Below, one piece after another: positions 1-10,383 of a stretch of DNA of 64,000 bases. Numbering within the stretch: the first letter of the stretch is position 1; each line of letters starts with the position of its first letter. The position numbers were made by a program, and so were the translations under genes. The DNA is from Medicago truncatula (taxonomy: Eukaryota > Streptophyta > Magnoliopsida > Fabales > Fabaceae). The DNA lies in contig NC_053049.1 in NCBI RefSeq assembly GCF_003473485.1, positions 30,773,292-30,837,291 of the forward strand, written 5' to 3'. The notes under the pieces are model-generated. The model had not been told where the DNA came from. It searched no databases and was given only the letters and a program-made list of their open reading frames with translations.

Positions 1-879
1 AATATATCAATAAATTTTTTATTTTCTTTAATAATGATTAATTTTTTTTATGTGCCGGCCGGCTACAAATTGTAACATGTTGGTCTGTTCTGTTCCATAT
101 ATAAATATATATTTTTTAAAGTATATGATGTTTATATCTTTTTTTTTACTAAATGATAATCATTCCTTTAAATGGATAAAATACAGCGATGCAGTACAAA
201 TTCACTAAAAATAAAAATGATGAATCTGCGAACAAACTCACAACATCTACGTTAGCATAAAACAACAACATACAAATGCATACGAATATGACTATATTCA
301 ATTAGTCATATTCAATTCTCTGAAATACTAAAATTTTCGGATCTGCAACATTGATGAAGTTAAAGTATTGATTAGATCTGCACTGGATCGAAGGTGATCT
401 AATAATCTAAATAAACAAACACTAGAATAAGACAGAAAAGACAAAAAACACAACACAAAGATGATAAACAAAACAACTCGCACTAAGTCGACGAAATCCC
501 GAAAGAAGAATTAAATAGATGCGAAAATCACTTTTTTAAATAAAAGGGAGGAGAAAAATTATTTAGAGGAATGATTTGTGGTCAAAATTTAACCCTAAAT
601 CACCCTCTTTAAAGAATGAAGGAGAACAAACTATAGTTTTAAAGGACGGCTCACAATAGAGAGGTTTGATTTCATTATAGTTTAATGTTTCTACTTGGAA
701 AATTTTTGGAATTCAGCTAAAAGGAAAAAATTACTTAGAATTTGAATCATATTTTACTTGTAAGTTTTGACTTTTGTATTGATTCAGTGTTAGTTATACA
801 AATGTCGTGAGGTGATAAATTGTAATTTTGTATTGTTAATCTTAATTTTATTTCTACACGTTGCTTCATTCCGTTTTAT
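1..879. other. AT-rich intergenic sequence, no gene seen
   Basis: No reading frame with recognisable protein similarity and no RNA gene was found. The stretch is AT-rich with short homopolymer runs. I see no element ends or target duplications. Confidence 0.5.
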
Positions 880-1046
880 TTTATTTATATTTCTACTTTT
901 GAGAAGTTTCAGTGAAATTTATACTGGGTAAGATTCCAAGGTTTCGTCAAAAATAAAAAATGTAGAGTTTATTTATATTTCTACTTTTGAGAAGTTTCAG
1001 TGTAACTTACACCGGGTAAGATTCCAAGGTTTCGTCAAAAATAAAA
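880..1046. repeat. Two-copy tandem repeat, 88-bp period
   Basis: A block beginning TTTATTTATATTTCTAC at 880 recurs at 968. Both copies carry GAGAAGTTTCAGTG and end in GATTCCAAGGTTTCGTC followed by an A-rich tail. The copies differ at only a few bases. No coding potential is evident. Confidence 0.75.
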
Positions 1047-1689
1047 TAAAAATGCAGGATTTAGAAGAATTTGTCAATGTACAATTAGGTCTGGATAATA
1101 TTTGGAGCCTCCTCCATCCAGTATTTTCTAAGATATTTTTACCCTTCGCCATTCTCATGTGTCTTTCAAACTTCTACTTTTATCCTCGTTCAGATAATAT
1201 AATCCAAACTAAAAATTAAAAAATATACATACAACACCAATCTAGAGAACGATAAGAAATATAAAAAATTGCAGTGTATTATTTTTACCTTCATTTAAAT
1301 ACTATAATCCGAACCAAAAACTAAAAAAATATGTACAAGACCGATCTAGAGAATATTAAGAATTTTGAAGAATTGCACTCTGAATTAGAGGAACTCTCTA
1401 CTCAAGTTGATTTTCTTATTGATCTTGTAAAGAAAGACATAAGAAGAAAGTTTTTTTTTTTTACTTGGGATTTCTTTCATCTCTTATAATCTAGGAATGA
1501 TTCTATATTAAAGAAGAAAATTTGGAATTTGACTTACTTAGTCATTTTGCCTCTTCTCGTGTATCTTTTTGTCTTAACCAATACTTGGACACGTGCGATG
1601 TACGAGAAGTTGACTGTCTTATTGACTAATAAATGTTGTAGTTGATCATGAAATGAAATAATAGTTGTTGAGCATGAGTTAATGCTTCT
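1047..1689. other. Intergenic sequence with a diverged ~105-bp duplication
   Basis: No gene is seen. Two related segments, near 1205-1277 and 1310-1380, share the order AAAAATATRYATACAA then TCTAGAGAA then ATTGCA, so they look like an old tandem duplication. The rest is unassigned AT-rich DNA. Confidence 0.4.
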
Positions 1690-2745
1690 AAAAAACGACA
1701 ACAACAACCAAATATTATTCCTTTAAGTGGGATCGACTACATGGACCGAAATACGTCATATTGTTTTATCATAAATCATGTTTAGATCCAACTCATTAAT
1801 CTATTAAACTTTCCTAATGGTGTCCCGTAGGTGTAGCTCAGTTGGTAGCTACCAATGATAATTTGTGCAGGGGCCGGGGTTCGAACCCCGGATTCCCCAC
1901 TTCTCCATACATAATGTGTGTGAATCTAGCCACAAGGCTACTTGACCAAAAAAAAAAAAAAACTTTCCTAATAGTTTGTCGTATAGTTTTTCTAGGTATT
2001 CTTACAACTCTTGTAATATGACTATCCTCTATTTGATATACTCTTCTTACTACAGAATCTACATCTTTACTCTCAACATGTCAAAACCACCTAGACATAT
2101 TTTCCACAATATTTATACTATAGGTGTTACGTCAACTATCTCTACAATGTTGTCATTTCTAATCTTATCTCATCTAGTCTTACTACACATCCAACACAAC
2201 ATCCTCATCTTTGCAAACTTACTCTATTCTCGTGTTAGTTAAACCGCCCAATACTCTGTTCCATAAAACATCACTGGTCTAACAATTGTTTGATATTTTT
2301 TCACTTTAACTTAATCGGTATGTTTGTATCACATAAAACATCCGAGTCTCTTCTCCAATTTAACCATCCAACTTGAATACGATGATGTACATCTGCTTTT
2401 ATATCTCAGTCATTTTGTACCATGAACCCAAGATATTTAAACTGTGTAACTTGTATGATATGATCTCCAGCTTTCACCTCTAAGGTCGAACTACTTCGTC
2501 TTTTGATGAAATCACATTAAATATACTATGTCTGCTTCTACTCGGACGAAAGTCATACCCTTCTAAGACTTGTCTCCAAGTCTCCAACATCTCATTCAAT
2601 TCCTCCATCGACTCTCCAATTAAGACTACATCATGTACAAAACGCATACATCTTGGTTCTAGTTGTTTGATGCTTTTTGTAAGTACATCTAAAACTAATG
2701 TAAAAAGATAAGGGATTAGGGTTGACCCTTGGTCCAATCCTTGAT
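1690..2745 (-). pseudogene. Degenerate LINE (non-LTR retrotransposon) 3' part
   Basis: Read on the minus strand, 2745-2480 encodes a reverse transcriptase block (QGSTLIPYLFTLVLDVLT, then FVHD, then VLIGES), typical of plant LINEs. The usual catalytic FADD is FVHD here. Further down, around 2240-2040, out-of-frame peptides match the family's C-terminal part (MLCWMC-like, then VENMSRWF-like). The 3' end near 1690-1790 carries the family's characteristic HVVDPT segment followed by a TTGTTGTTG-like tail. Stops and frameshifts occur throughout. A SINE (1819-1959) is inserted between the VDPT-type end and the RT part. I am confident about the class, less so about exact limits. Confidence 0.75.
1819..1959 (+). 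mobile_element. tRNA-derived SINE with poly(A) tail and 13-bp target duplication
   Basis: The head resembles a tRNA gene: an A-box region (GTGTAGCTCAGTTGGTAG) and a B box (GGTTCGAACCCC) about 40 bp apart. It is followed by an unrelated body (GTGTGAATCTAGCCACAAGG) and an A-run of about 13. The 13-bp sequence AAACTTTCCTAAT flanks it directly at 1806-1818 and 1960-1972, as expected for LINE-assisted insertion. Internal pol III promoter boxes would drive transcription. It sits inside an older LINE remnant of opposite orientation. It is a short plant SINE; I do not assign a family name. Confidence 0.88.
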
Positions 2746-2948
2746 ATGAAAAAAATCATTGATAATGCTTCCAAAAAAAAAAACTCTCGATGTAATTTAG
2801 ACTTCGTATTATCATATCAGAGAGATTGTTGATGAGAATTATATAAATTCTCTTTCTCAATCTATTACAATATGATAGATCCAAAAATAGAGATAGAAAA
2901 AACAAATGCATCAACGAATGTAATTAATTTATGCATGATAGTAAATTT

Positions 2949-3600
2949 AGGTTCAATTAGTTAAAATAGATATAAAATTAAAATTTTATAAATATTTTGT
3001 ACTCCAAATATTGTTTAAGAGACTTAACAACTTTTATACATAAGATAAGATAATAAATTTAGGTTCAGTTAGTTAAAATATAGGCTTAAACACACTTTTT
3101 ACCTCCTATGTTTGAAAAAGTTGCAATTTTAGCCCCCTTTTAAAAAAAATGGCAAAAGTGGCCCCTCGTGTTTAGCCCCTTTTGCAAAACTCCAATTTTG
3201 ACCTGGTCAACGCCATGTGTCAAGCCACTCAGCATAAAAAGTTGTCAGCTGTATATTTTTTAATTTAAAAAATACACTCGTGGCATCCAACTCACTCAAG
3301 TGAAGGTGCCACATGGCGTTGACCAGGTCAAAATTGGAGTTTTGCAAAAGGGGCTAAACATGAGGGGTCACTTTTGCTATTTTTTTTAAAAGGGGCTAAA
3401 ATTGCAACTTTTGCAAACTTAGGAGGTAAAAAGTGCGTTTAAGCCTAAAATATATATAAAATTACAGTATTAATGTTATTTTTGGCTCCAAAAGTTGTTT
3501 ATGGAACTTACCAACTTTTATATGTAAGATAAGATATATAAGATAGTTAAAAAATTATATAGAATTTACGTTCAATAAGATAAATAGAAGCTATAAATTC
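2949..3600. repeat. Degenerate ~112-130 bp tandem repeat, split by a fold-back element
   Basis: AAATTTAGGTTCARTTAGTTAAAAT recurs with start points near 2949 and 3061, and a weaker copy begins near 3563. Each unit also carries a segment ending in AACTTTTATAYRTAAGATAAGAT. The second unit is interrupted by the fold-back element at 3083-3445. No coding potential is seen. Confidence 0.5.
3083..3445. mobile_element. Fold-back MULE-like MITE with 9-bp target duplication
   Basis: The two halves are inverted repeats of over 150 bp. The left end reads GGCTTAAACACAC and the right end GTGCGTTTAAGCC, with matching internal blocks (TTGCAATTTTAGCCCC and its complement; TGGTCAACGCCATGTG and its complement). 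The 9-bp sequence TAAAATATA flanks both sides (3074-3082 and 3446-3454), the target size typical of Mutator-like elements. No transposase is encoded, so it is non-autonomous. Confidence 0.82.
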
Positions 3601-3835
3601 AATAAGATAAATAGAATTTTGAGCCAATTAGATTTTTGGCTCATAAATAGAATTACTAACTCCAACTATATTTATTATACAATAAAGTATTATCCAAAAA
3701 AGTTGTTGCAAATTTCTTTCATAATTTTTTGCTATTTTTAAAATGATCTCTTATCTTATATATAAAAATTCTTAAGTCCCTTATACCAATTTTTTGGAGT
3801 CATAAATAGGGTTAATTCAAGGCTTGGAATTGTTC

Positions 3836-4310
3836 CAACATGCTTGTGCATTCGTGGATTTTGAATTCATTTGAAGAAACCACTGCGTAGGGCAACATTT
3901 TTCTTGAAACTGCAATCGATGTCTGGAATGGGCTCAAAGAAAGGTTTTCACAAGGTGAATACATTCATATCTTTGAATTATAATGTAAATTTTTTGGTTT
4001 GAAGCAAGATTCGCGTTTATAGTAACAATTGAGTTTGTACTCGTTGTGGTAGAAGTGACCACACAATTGAAGTTTAATTTTTTATAGGAAACATGGATTT
4101 CCTCCACATTTTGGAAAGAATCATGCTATGGCTAGTGGTTCCTCACTTGAATTCAATGAAGAAGGGGACGAAATTGATGATTCAAAGAGTTATAAGGGTA
4201 CTGAATCCTATGGCTTCACCAAGGAGTAATATAATCAGTTTGTTAATCTCCTTCAAACATCAGGTTCTAACACAAATCAGAATGCATCCTCTAGTAAGGT
4301 GTGTTAGAGT
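3836..4310 (+). pseudogene. Ty1/copia gag relic
   Basis: Translated peptides follow a plant copia Gag in order. First comes a block with HSWILNS and later AIDVWNGLKERFSQG. Next is a zinc-knuckle start (CTRCGRSDHT). Last is a segment containing KHGFPPHFGKNH and, further on, SYGFTKE and NLLQTS. Stops and frameshifts separate the pieces. The matching pol piece resumes at 4935 after about 620 bp of unrelated sequence, so the relic appears split by later insertion. Confidence 0.65.
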
Positions 4311-4934
4311 TTTGTGGAATGAAAAACTAACTTTATTGAATAACATAGAGGTGGCATATATAGCCTTACATGAAAAGTTCAACTCACGTATTAAAAACGT
4401 GGTAACAGTTACAAAGAAAACAAATGCAATTCTACTTGGTGGAACCTAGAAACTAAGAACTTATTAACTGAACCCAAATAAATAGTAACATTAAAATAAA
4501 TCCGAACAAGGTGAATCTGGCAACTCGTTAGAACAAACCACTACTAGAATCTATCGATTTACCAGCGGATTTTCATACGAAAGAAATCTGCAGGGTCAAC
4601 CTTAGGATTTTCTTACGGGTTCTTTTGCACTGAGGAAATTTCCTGCGGATCAGTTAACCGCAAGAATATCCGCAGGTAACTGTAACTTGCTGATGCTTTT
4701 CCTGCGGTAGATTGGAATGTTTATCACTTTTCCTGCGGAATTTCCTACAGATTTCTTTAAATATTTTTATTTTTTGTTTCTCCATAAGTTTTTTTTGAGG
4801 GGCTTCATAATTTTTTGTTTTGACAGAATGATCCTGAGAGAATTCATAAATTTTTTGTTTTTTGAAAGGGAACTTCATAAAATTTTAAAAATCGAAAGAT
4901 TTTGAGTATCTTATTTTTTTAGAGTCTCTTTTCT
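4311..4934. other. Sequence separating copia gag and pol relics, includes a CACTA-like end
   Basis: This stretch has no place in a copia coding region. From 4539 it begins CACTACTAGAAT, which resembles a CACTA-transposon terminus. Over the next 220 bp there are several TTTCCTGCGG or CCGCAGG motifs in both orientations, like the subterminal repeats of CACTA elements. The other terminus was not found, so it is a fragment or a solo end. Confidence 0.45.
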
Positions 4935-5530
4935 TTGAGTCATTCTACAATTGGTTTCTGGATTGTATTGGTTCAAATGGATCACATATGTTCGTCGTTA
5001 AGATACCTTGATTCATACAAGCAAATTTCAGCACTACATATTAGATTAGCAAATGGTAACATATTTGGAAACAACAAAGTTCTCAGGAACAATGCAATTT
5101 TCACCTGTTCTGATTGCACTGAATGTGTTATTTCTCCATGAGTTTAATCTAAACCTGCTATTTTTCCAAAATTATGCATAGATATTGATTGCATTGTAAA
5201 TTTTGATAATGATAAATGCTTGATTCATGAAACGTGGAGCTTGAACATCATTGGTTCGACTGATTTGATTGAGAAATTGTACTTCCTTCTTACACAAACA
5301 ATACCTCATTCAACTTTTATTCCATAAGAAGCTCTATGCCATTTTAGAGTAGGATATTTATGCAATCATAGATTTCTTAATTTACATCAAAATTTTCCTT
5401 TTGTAACCATAGGTAAAAATTCAGCATGTGATATATGTCACTATGCCATACCATACATGGTCCTCTCTCTATTCAATCCATACATGGTCTCAAGTATTTT
5501 ATTTGTTGTTTCACTTGGATCATTCTATGT
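4935..5530 (+). pseudogene. Ty1/copia protease-integrase relic
   Basis: Peptides follow the copia protease to GAG-pre-integrase region: DHICSSLRYLDSYKQI, then HIRLANGN, then VNFDNDKCLIHE, then IIGSTDLIE, then LNLHQNFPFVTIGKNSACDIC (listed as separate blocks). They occur in successive frames with stops, so this is dead. The expected catalytic Asp-Ser-Gly before DHICSS is not preserved. It continues the gag relic at 3836-4310 in the same orientation. Confidence 0.65.
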
Positions 5531-5807
5531 AAATCTAAATCAGAGGTCGCCAAGGGACGGAGGGAGTATGTACCTATTGACTTCCTCGAGGCGTGGTAGT
5601 ATACACTCCACTTTCACGTAACCATGTAACTACTTGTGATAAAGTTATTTATTCTTCAAATCATATTGTATTCAAACCTTGCAAATATACATTCAAATTT
5701 AAATCAATAAATAAAATATCATCGTACTAGTATAGACAATATTATTTTAATAAACCTATGCAAAGAAAATAATTAACATTATCATGATTCCATTGATAAA
5801 ACATCAA
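5531..5807. other. 3' flank of LecRK, with an isolated MITE end
   Basis: No gene is seen. GGGACGGAGGGAGTA at about 5553-5567 resembles one terminus of a Stowaway-type MITE, but no partner was found. AATAAA-like strings near 5700-5720 on the minus strand could serve 3'-end formation of the kinase gene to the right. Confidence 0.35.
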
Positions 5808-7763
5808 TTAACGACCGTCTTGAAGGCTATTGGTTATGGAAGCTTCTACGGAGCTTACAGATGGTGTGGGAGCATGATAGGTTGCAACTGGCCTCTTTGG
5901 CGGAAGATTTGGCATGGAAACCTCAAAATTAAGCACTTGAATGGCTTGTCTAATTGATGGTCTTAGACTAACATCAGGATGAGCACACCATAATCCAACA
6001 ATCATCAAGCACTCTACTTGTTTCTCATCAAAATCTTTCCTCAAATTCTCATCCATTGCCACAAGTAGCTCTCCTTTTCCATAATGATCCCAAACCCACT
6101 CAATCATTCCCTTCTCTTCATCTTTCTCCTTCATAACTTCAGTAGCTTTTTTTCCGGAGGTTATCTCTAAGACAACTATCCCAAAACTATAAACATCTGA
6201 CTCTTTACTCGCCCTTCCTGTACTCACATATTCTGGAGCTAGATAGCCGAATGTTCCGGCCAGCCCCGTCGTTTGAGGCCCAAGTTCATGGTCCATTAAT
6301 TTAGCCAACCCAAAATCACCAAGCTTAACATTAAAACTTGAATCTAGCATAACATTACTTGATTTAATATCCCTATGTACCACACACCTCTCCCATTCTT
6401 CATGTAGATACAGCAAACCAGAGGCCAATCCAAGAGTTATTTTGTGCCTTACACCCCAAGAAAGAGGTGTTCTTTTACCAAATAAATGAGAATCAAGACT
6501 ACCATTTGGCATGAACTCATAAATAAGTAGAAACTCACCTTTGTCATGGCACCAGCCTAAGAGCTTCACAAGATTCCTATGTCTCAGTTGACTAATAACT
6601 TTAACTTCAGTTACATACTCTTTCTTTCCTTGTCTTGACCCTCTGGATATTTTCTTCACAGCAACTTGTAAATCTAAATCAGCAAAGTAACCTTTAAAAA
6701 CTGCTCCAAAACCACCTTGACCCAACTTTCTATCCTTAGAAAAGTTATTGGTTGCCAACTCAAGTTCTTTGTAGGTAAACCTCCTTGGCCCTGCTCCTCT
6801 TTCAAGGTCATCATTCATTGAAGTCAAATGCATAGCCTCTTCCTTTTGCTTTTCACTTCTCTTTCTTTTCCTCTTTAGTATTACATATGCTACCAATGCT
6901 CCCACTCCTATAATTACAGCCCCTAAAGAGACTGTTAGTATCACAACTAATCTTGTATCTTTACTATTACTATCATCACTTTTCTCCAAATTGGAATTAA
7001 ATTCCCATGACAAAAGATTATTTACTTCTCCATTGTAACCAGTTGCAGCAGAAAATCCAATTGTAACCCATTCAGGTAAAACTTTCTTGAAATCAATTTG
7101 ATATGAAAGATTAGTTTTTTCTTGAGGACTAGAGGTCGTTTGATATTCCCAAGATACAGTCAAATTCTTGGTTGTAGAATTGTACCTAATCCATACCTCA
7201 GCAGTGTCTCCACTATGTAAACTTGCATTCCAAGGTGTTGATATTGATGATTTGATTGAATTATTGTTGATTCCCACATGCTCTGTTGTCTCGCTAAATT
7301 CACTATTTGCGAAAGAATCAAACTCCACATGAACAATATGGTTACTAGATGAAAGCATTGTTGTGGTGTTGAATAGTCCCATCAAGCCACCAGAGGAGTT
7401 TGGTGGGATTTCAAATCCATAAGCAGCTAAGAAAAAGGCAAGGCCATGGCCATAGAATGAAGGTGATCTACCTCGAGTGTTGATGATAAAAGTGTAGTGA
7501 GTTGTGAAGTCAGTGAGTTGACCTGTTTTTGAGTCCCAAAGTAACACCTTTTTGGAATACAAAGCCCATCCAACTTGACATGAATAATTTCCATTGATGT
7601 TAAAATCAACTTCTCCATCAACTGGTGCTGCAGAACCTTGGTAGATTATGTTGGCATCATTTGGATTAAAACTGGGAATTTGGAAGTGAATTGAATAAGC
7701 ATGGAAAGTTAATAAAATTAAGGACAAGAAGAACAATGGAAGGGTATAGAAACAAGGAGCCAT
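5808..7763 (-). CDS. L-type lectin-domain receptor kinase (LecRK), degenerate sugar site
   Basis: A plasma-membrane receptor kinase of 651 residues, intronless as usual for L-type LecRKs. I chose the ATG at 7763 because it opens a hydrophobic signal peptide (residues 1 to about 23); the open frame extends to 8066 but adds an atypical leader. The order is signal peptide, legume-lectin ectodomain (about 24-260), transmembrane helix (about 272-297), KRKRKR stop-transfer, then a Ser/Thr kinase (about 345-620). Kinase motifs are complete: G-loop LGQGGFGAVF, VAVK Lys370, HRD Asp465, DFG Asp483. In the lectin domain the conserved loop Asp (GDG) is His106, and the WDP metal-site Asp is Ser157 (VEFDSFANSEFSE). 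Kinase activity is thus expected but classical Ca-dependent sugar binding is doubtful. It could act in defence or symbiotic signalling; the ligand is unknown. Confidence 0.92.
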   Translation of the reverse strand: MAPCFYTLPLFFLSLILLTFHAYSIHFQIPSFNPNDANIIYQGSAAPVDGEVDFNINGNYSCQVGWALYSKKVLLWDSKTGQLTDFTTHYTFIINTRGRSPSFYGHGLAFFLAAYGFEIPPNSSGGLMGLFNTTTMLSSSNHIVHVEFDSFANSEFSETTEHVGINNNSIKSSISTPWNASLHSGDTAEVWIRYNSTTKNLTVSWEYQTTSSPQEKTNLSYQIDFKKVLPEWVTIGFSAATGYNGEVNNLLSWEFNSNLEKSDDSNSKDTRLVVILTVSLGAVIIGVGALVAYVILKRKRKRSEKQKEEAMHLTSMNDDLERGAGPRRFTYKELELATNNFSKDRKLGQGGFGAVFKGYFADLDLQVAVKKISRGSRQGKKEYVTEVKVISQLRHRNLVKLLGWCHDKGEFLLIYEFMPNGSLDSHLFGKRTPLSWGVRHKITLGLASGLLYLHEEWERCVVHRDIKSSNVMLDSSFNVKLGDFGLAKLMDHELGPQTTGLAGTFGYLAPEYVSTGRASKESDVYSFGIVVLEITSGKKATEVMKEKDEEKGMIEWVWDHYGKGELLVAMDENLRKDFDEKQVECLMIVGLWCAHPDVSLRPSIRQAIQVLNFEVSMPNLPPKRPVATYHAPTPSVSSVEASITNSLQDGR

Positions 7764-8777
7764 GCCTTGAGTAATTTCTAAAGAAATCAACAGAAACAAT
7801 GAGTTTTGCCAATCCAAATGATCTTCAACATATGAATGATATTTTGAAAAATTGATGCAGCAAGAGACAGCTATATAAATGAATATAAAAGGTGCATAAA
7901 ATGTGACAAGTTCAATCAGATTGAATTGAACAACGTAATAAAATATATAGTTATTACTTGGTGAGAAAGCAAAACAAATTATATAATGACCTAAATGATT
8001 TGCACCTGATTTTGTTTTTTCTTCAGAGTCAATGCATAGTAATATTTTTAAAATGTGTGACATCAAATTTTCATTAAACTAAGGAAAATGCATGTTTACA
8101 CGACTAACATAGGAGTATAAACCAAAGCGAATAATGTTTTTTTATGTTACATCCACTACCCTCCTTGTTCTCCGGCAAATACTAATTTAAATGACTTTTG
8201 ACATTTTATACAAAAGTAATAAAAACTCTAATACGAATTATTAGACAATTAATGAAGCGTCGGATGCAATAAATTAATAATGAGGAGGACCACCATGAGA
8301 TTTTGATACCACATCTTCACAAAAAACTACGAAGCGTTGAAAATGGGAATATATAGAATTCCGTTAGTCCTAAATCCACTAAGCAATATGTGTTTAGAAT
8401 GGCGGTGTATTTTTTAAACATGTCGCAAGGAATCACGGTACCATAAAAGCTATGAAACAATGCATCTCTATTTCCACGAAAGTAGCTCTAAGAATAGTTC
8501 CTAAGAATAAGTTAAAAGAATAGTCCAAGTTAAAAAAGAATGACATATATCAGAGTGACACACATACTAGCCAATGATGTTGTCCTCTTTTTCCTTAACT
8601 TGATTTCTCCTTAGTGGATGGCCTTGTTAAATGATAATAGTCTTTGATGTGATTATTCACTTACTTGTAACCTATAAGTTTTATGTCCTATACATAGGAC
8701 CTTATTGCATTGTAGAAGATACCTTGAAACAAAGATCATATTCTTCTCTTTTTCTTTTCCTCATCTATATTTTTCTA
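7764..8777. other. LecRK upstream region
   Basis: Presumed 5' leader and promoter of the minus-strand LecRK. The open frame continues upstream to 8066 without a convincing protein. No element ends were recognised up to 8777. Confidence 0.35.
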
Positions 8778-8882
8778 TGAGTAATGATATTTTAACAACC
8801 AAAGATTGACTACTTTTATGACAACTTTTTCTTCTTCTTTTGGGACAAAAGCAATATAGAGGGATGGAGGGAGGGAGGGAGG

Positions 8883-8921
<39 letters not shown>

Positions 8922-9011
8922 GGGGGGGGAGAGAATGAATATAGTAAAAGTATGAGAGAAAGAGTTGTCTCAAGATATGTCAACTTTTGGTTGTTCAAAT
9001 ATCCTTACTCA
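8778..9011. mobile_element. Stowaway-like MITE containing a GA microsatellite
   Basis: The left end TGAGTAATGATATTTTAACA pairs with the right end, which reads on the minus strand TGAGTAAGGATATTTGAACA. Inverted similarity continues for about 60 bp. TA dinucleotides flank the element at 8776-8777 and 9012-9013, consistent with Tc1/mariner-type insertion. The centre holds a (GGGA)n and (GA)n tract. It lies upstream of the LecRK. Confidence 0.65.
8857..8929. repeat. G-rich (GGGA)n plus (GA)n microsatellite
   Basis: Successive GGG runs separated by single A residues are followed by about 17 GA units and then a run of nine G. The first part fits a G-quadruplex motif on the plus strand. It lies inside the MITE at 8778-9011. 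Confidence 0.85.
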
Positions 9012-9106
9012 TACAAATATATGTATCTGCATGTATATGTTTGACAAAAATACTACAAAACCTCAACATGACGCACAAAGAGTGACCCATTAAAAGATAA
9101 TAATTA

Positions 9107-9946
9107 TGTTGTGAATTCGGATAAAATCACACCAATGAAAACAAAGATGTGTGGAGCAAATTAAAGGAAGTAGTAATCAATGAGTCAAGTAGCCTCAAGT
9201 AACGACAACAACAAATAAACCTAAATCTAAGTGTATAACAGCACCACAAGCATAAACAAAGCAATAAATATAAGAAAGCAAGAATGAAATAAACACGCCA
9301 AGATTGGTAACCCAGTTCGGTCCAAAATGACCTACTCTGGGGATGAGAGCAGCTCTCCAATCCACTAAGATGGAAGTAATACACATGGGTTACAAGAAAT
9401 TAGTTTTAAAAGCTCATAAAGAACAAGACCTACTTTCTACACATTTCTCAAGTCACCCACACTCTCACTGAATCCTAAAAGAAAACACAAAAGAAAGCTT
9501 TTTTATCCTTCCAATTGTGAAATCTCACTACCCAAGGTGTTAACAATGTTTCCCAACCTAAGAGAACCGTGCTACAAAGACACTCAACTCTAAAGTTACC
9601 TCCTTTGTAATCCTAAGTTTCTCTCTCTTCAAGCTCTCATTCAAAAATGAACTAAAACCCTTAAATAGTATCCTGTAAGAGTCAAAATCGTGTCACGATT
9701 CGTAACGTACGACCCAAGGTACAAAAAGCTTATCCTGAAATTGTGGCACGCCTGCCACAAATCGTATCACAGTTTTATTCCCGAAAAACCATGCTCTCTG
9801 CCAACAGAATCGTGACACGCCTCCATAATTGTGTCACGGTTATGGATTTTCTCATATCACAATTTTGAAGTCAATATGCAACAGATTATATTGACAATAA
9901 AATATCATGCGTTGTTGAAGAGTTAAGTTCGATCTTCCTCAACACT
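9107..9946 (-). mobile_element. Solo or orphan copia-type LTR
   Basis: On the minus strand this segment resembles the LTR of the complete copia element at 29298-34699. It shares the terminal TGTTGTGAATTCG on plus and, around 9310-9360, CCCAGTTCGGTC followed by a CTGGGG and GAGAGCAGCTCTCC block. It also carries GTGTCACGAT- and GTGGCACG-type short palindromes near its other end. No internal coding sequence adjoins it. The right limit and a target duplication are not clear, so it may be a diverged solo LTR. Confidence 0.65.
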
Positions 9947-9968
9947 ACAAAATTGTCTTATAAGATAA

Positions 9969-10170
9969 CGATTATCCACCATTTATAAATACATTTTAAA
10001 ATTAAATGTGAGACGTCTTATAATAACATTATGATTTTCGACCATGGGATGTCTTATAATAACATGGCGATTGTCCACCATTTATGAATACATTTTCAAA
10101 TTAAATGTGCAACTTCTTATTTTGTTTGAGCAAAATGTGCAACTTCTTTTTTGGAGCAAAATATGGAACT
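9969..10170. repeat. Two-copy tandem repeat, ~99-bp period
   Basis: CGATTATCCACCATTTAT at 9969 recurs as CGATTGTCCACCATTTAT at 10068. Both are followed by an AATACATTTTMAAATTAAATG stretch. No gene is present. Confidence 0.6.
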
Positions 10171-10383
10171 TATGATAACATTGTGTCAGTAAACTCAGTG
10201 CTTCATTTATTTTTCTATAAAACTTACATTCATCGTACTATTTATAGATTCTATGCATTCAACATAAGAAACAAGTATTATTATTATTATTGACTTTATT
10301 CTTATAGCAATTACATACACTTTATTATAAATCCTCTAAGTATACGAGGTTATTTTGAACAATATATAAAGTTCCCTCATGTA

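Noticed and set aside
1829-1902. tRNA gene on the plus strand (A-box and B-box present)
   Set aside because: It forms the head of a SINE with an unrelated body, poly(A) tail and target duplication, and the anticodon arm region does not fold as expected.
7764-8066. N-terminal extension of the LecRK by 101 residues
   Set aside because: The internal ATG at 7763 starts a normal signal peptide; the extension is not typical of the family.
8761-8998. Leu/Ser-repeat frames on the minus strand
   Set aside because: Produced by the GA microsatellite inside a MITE.
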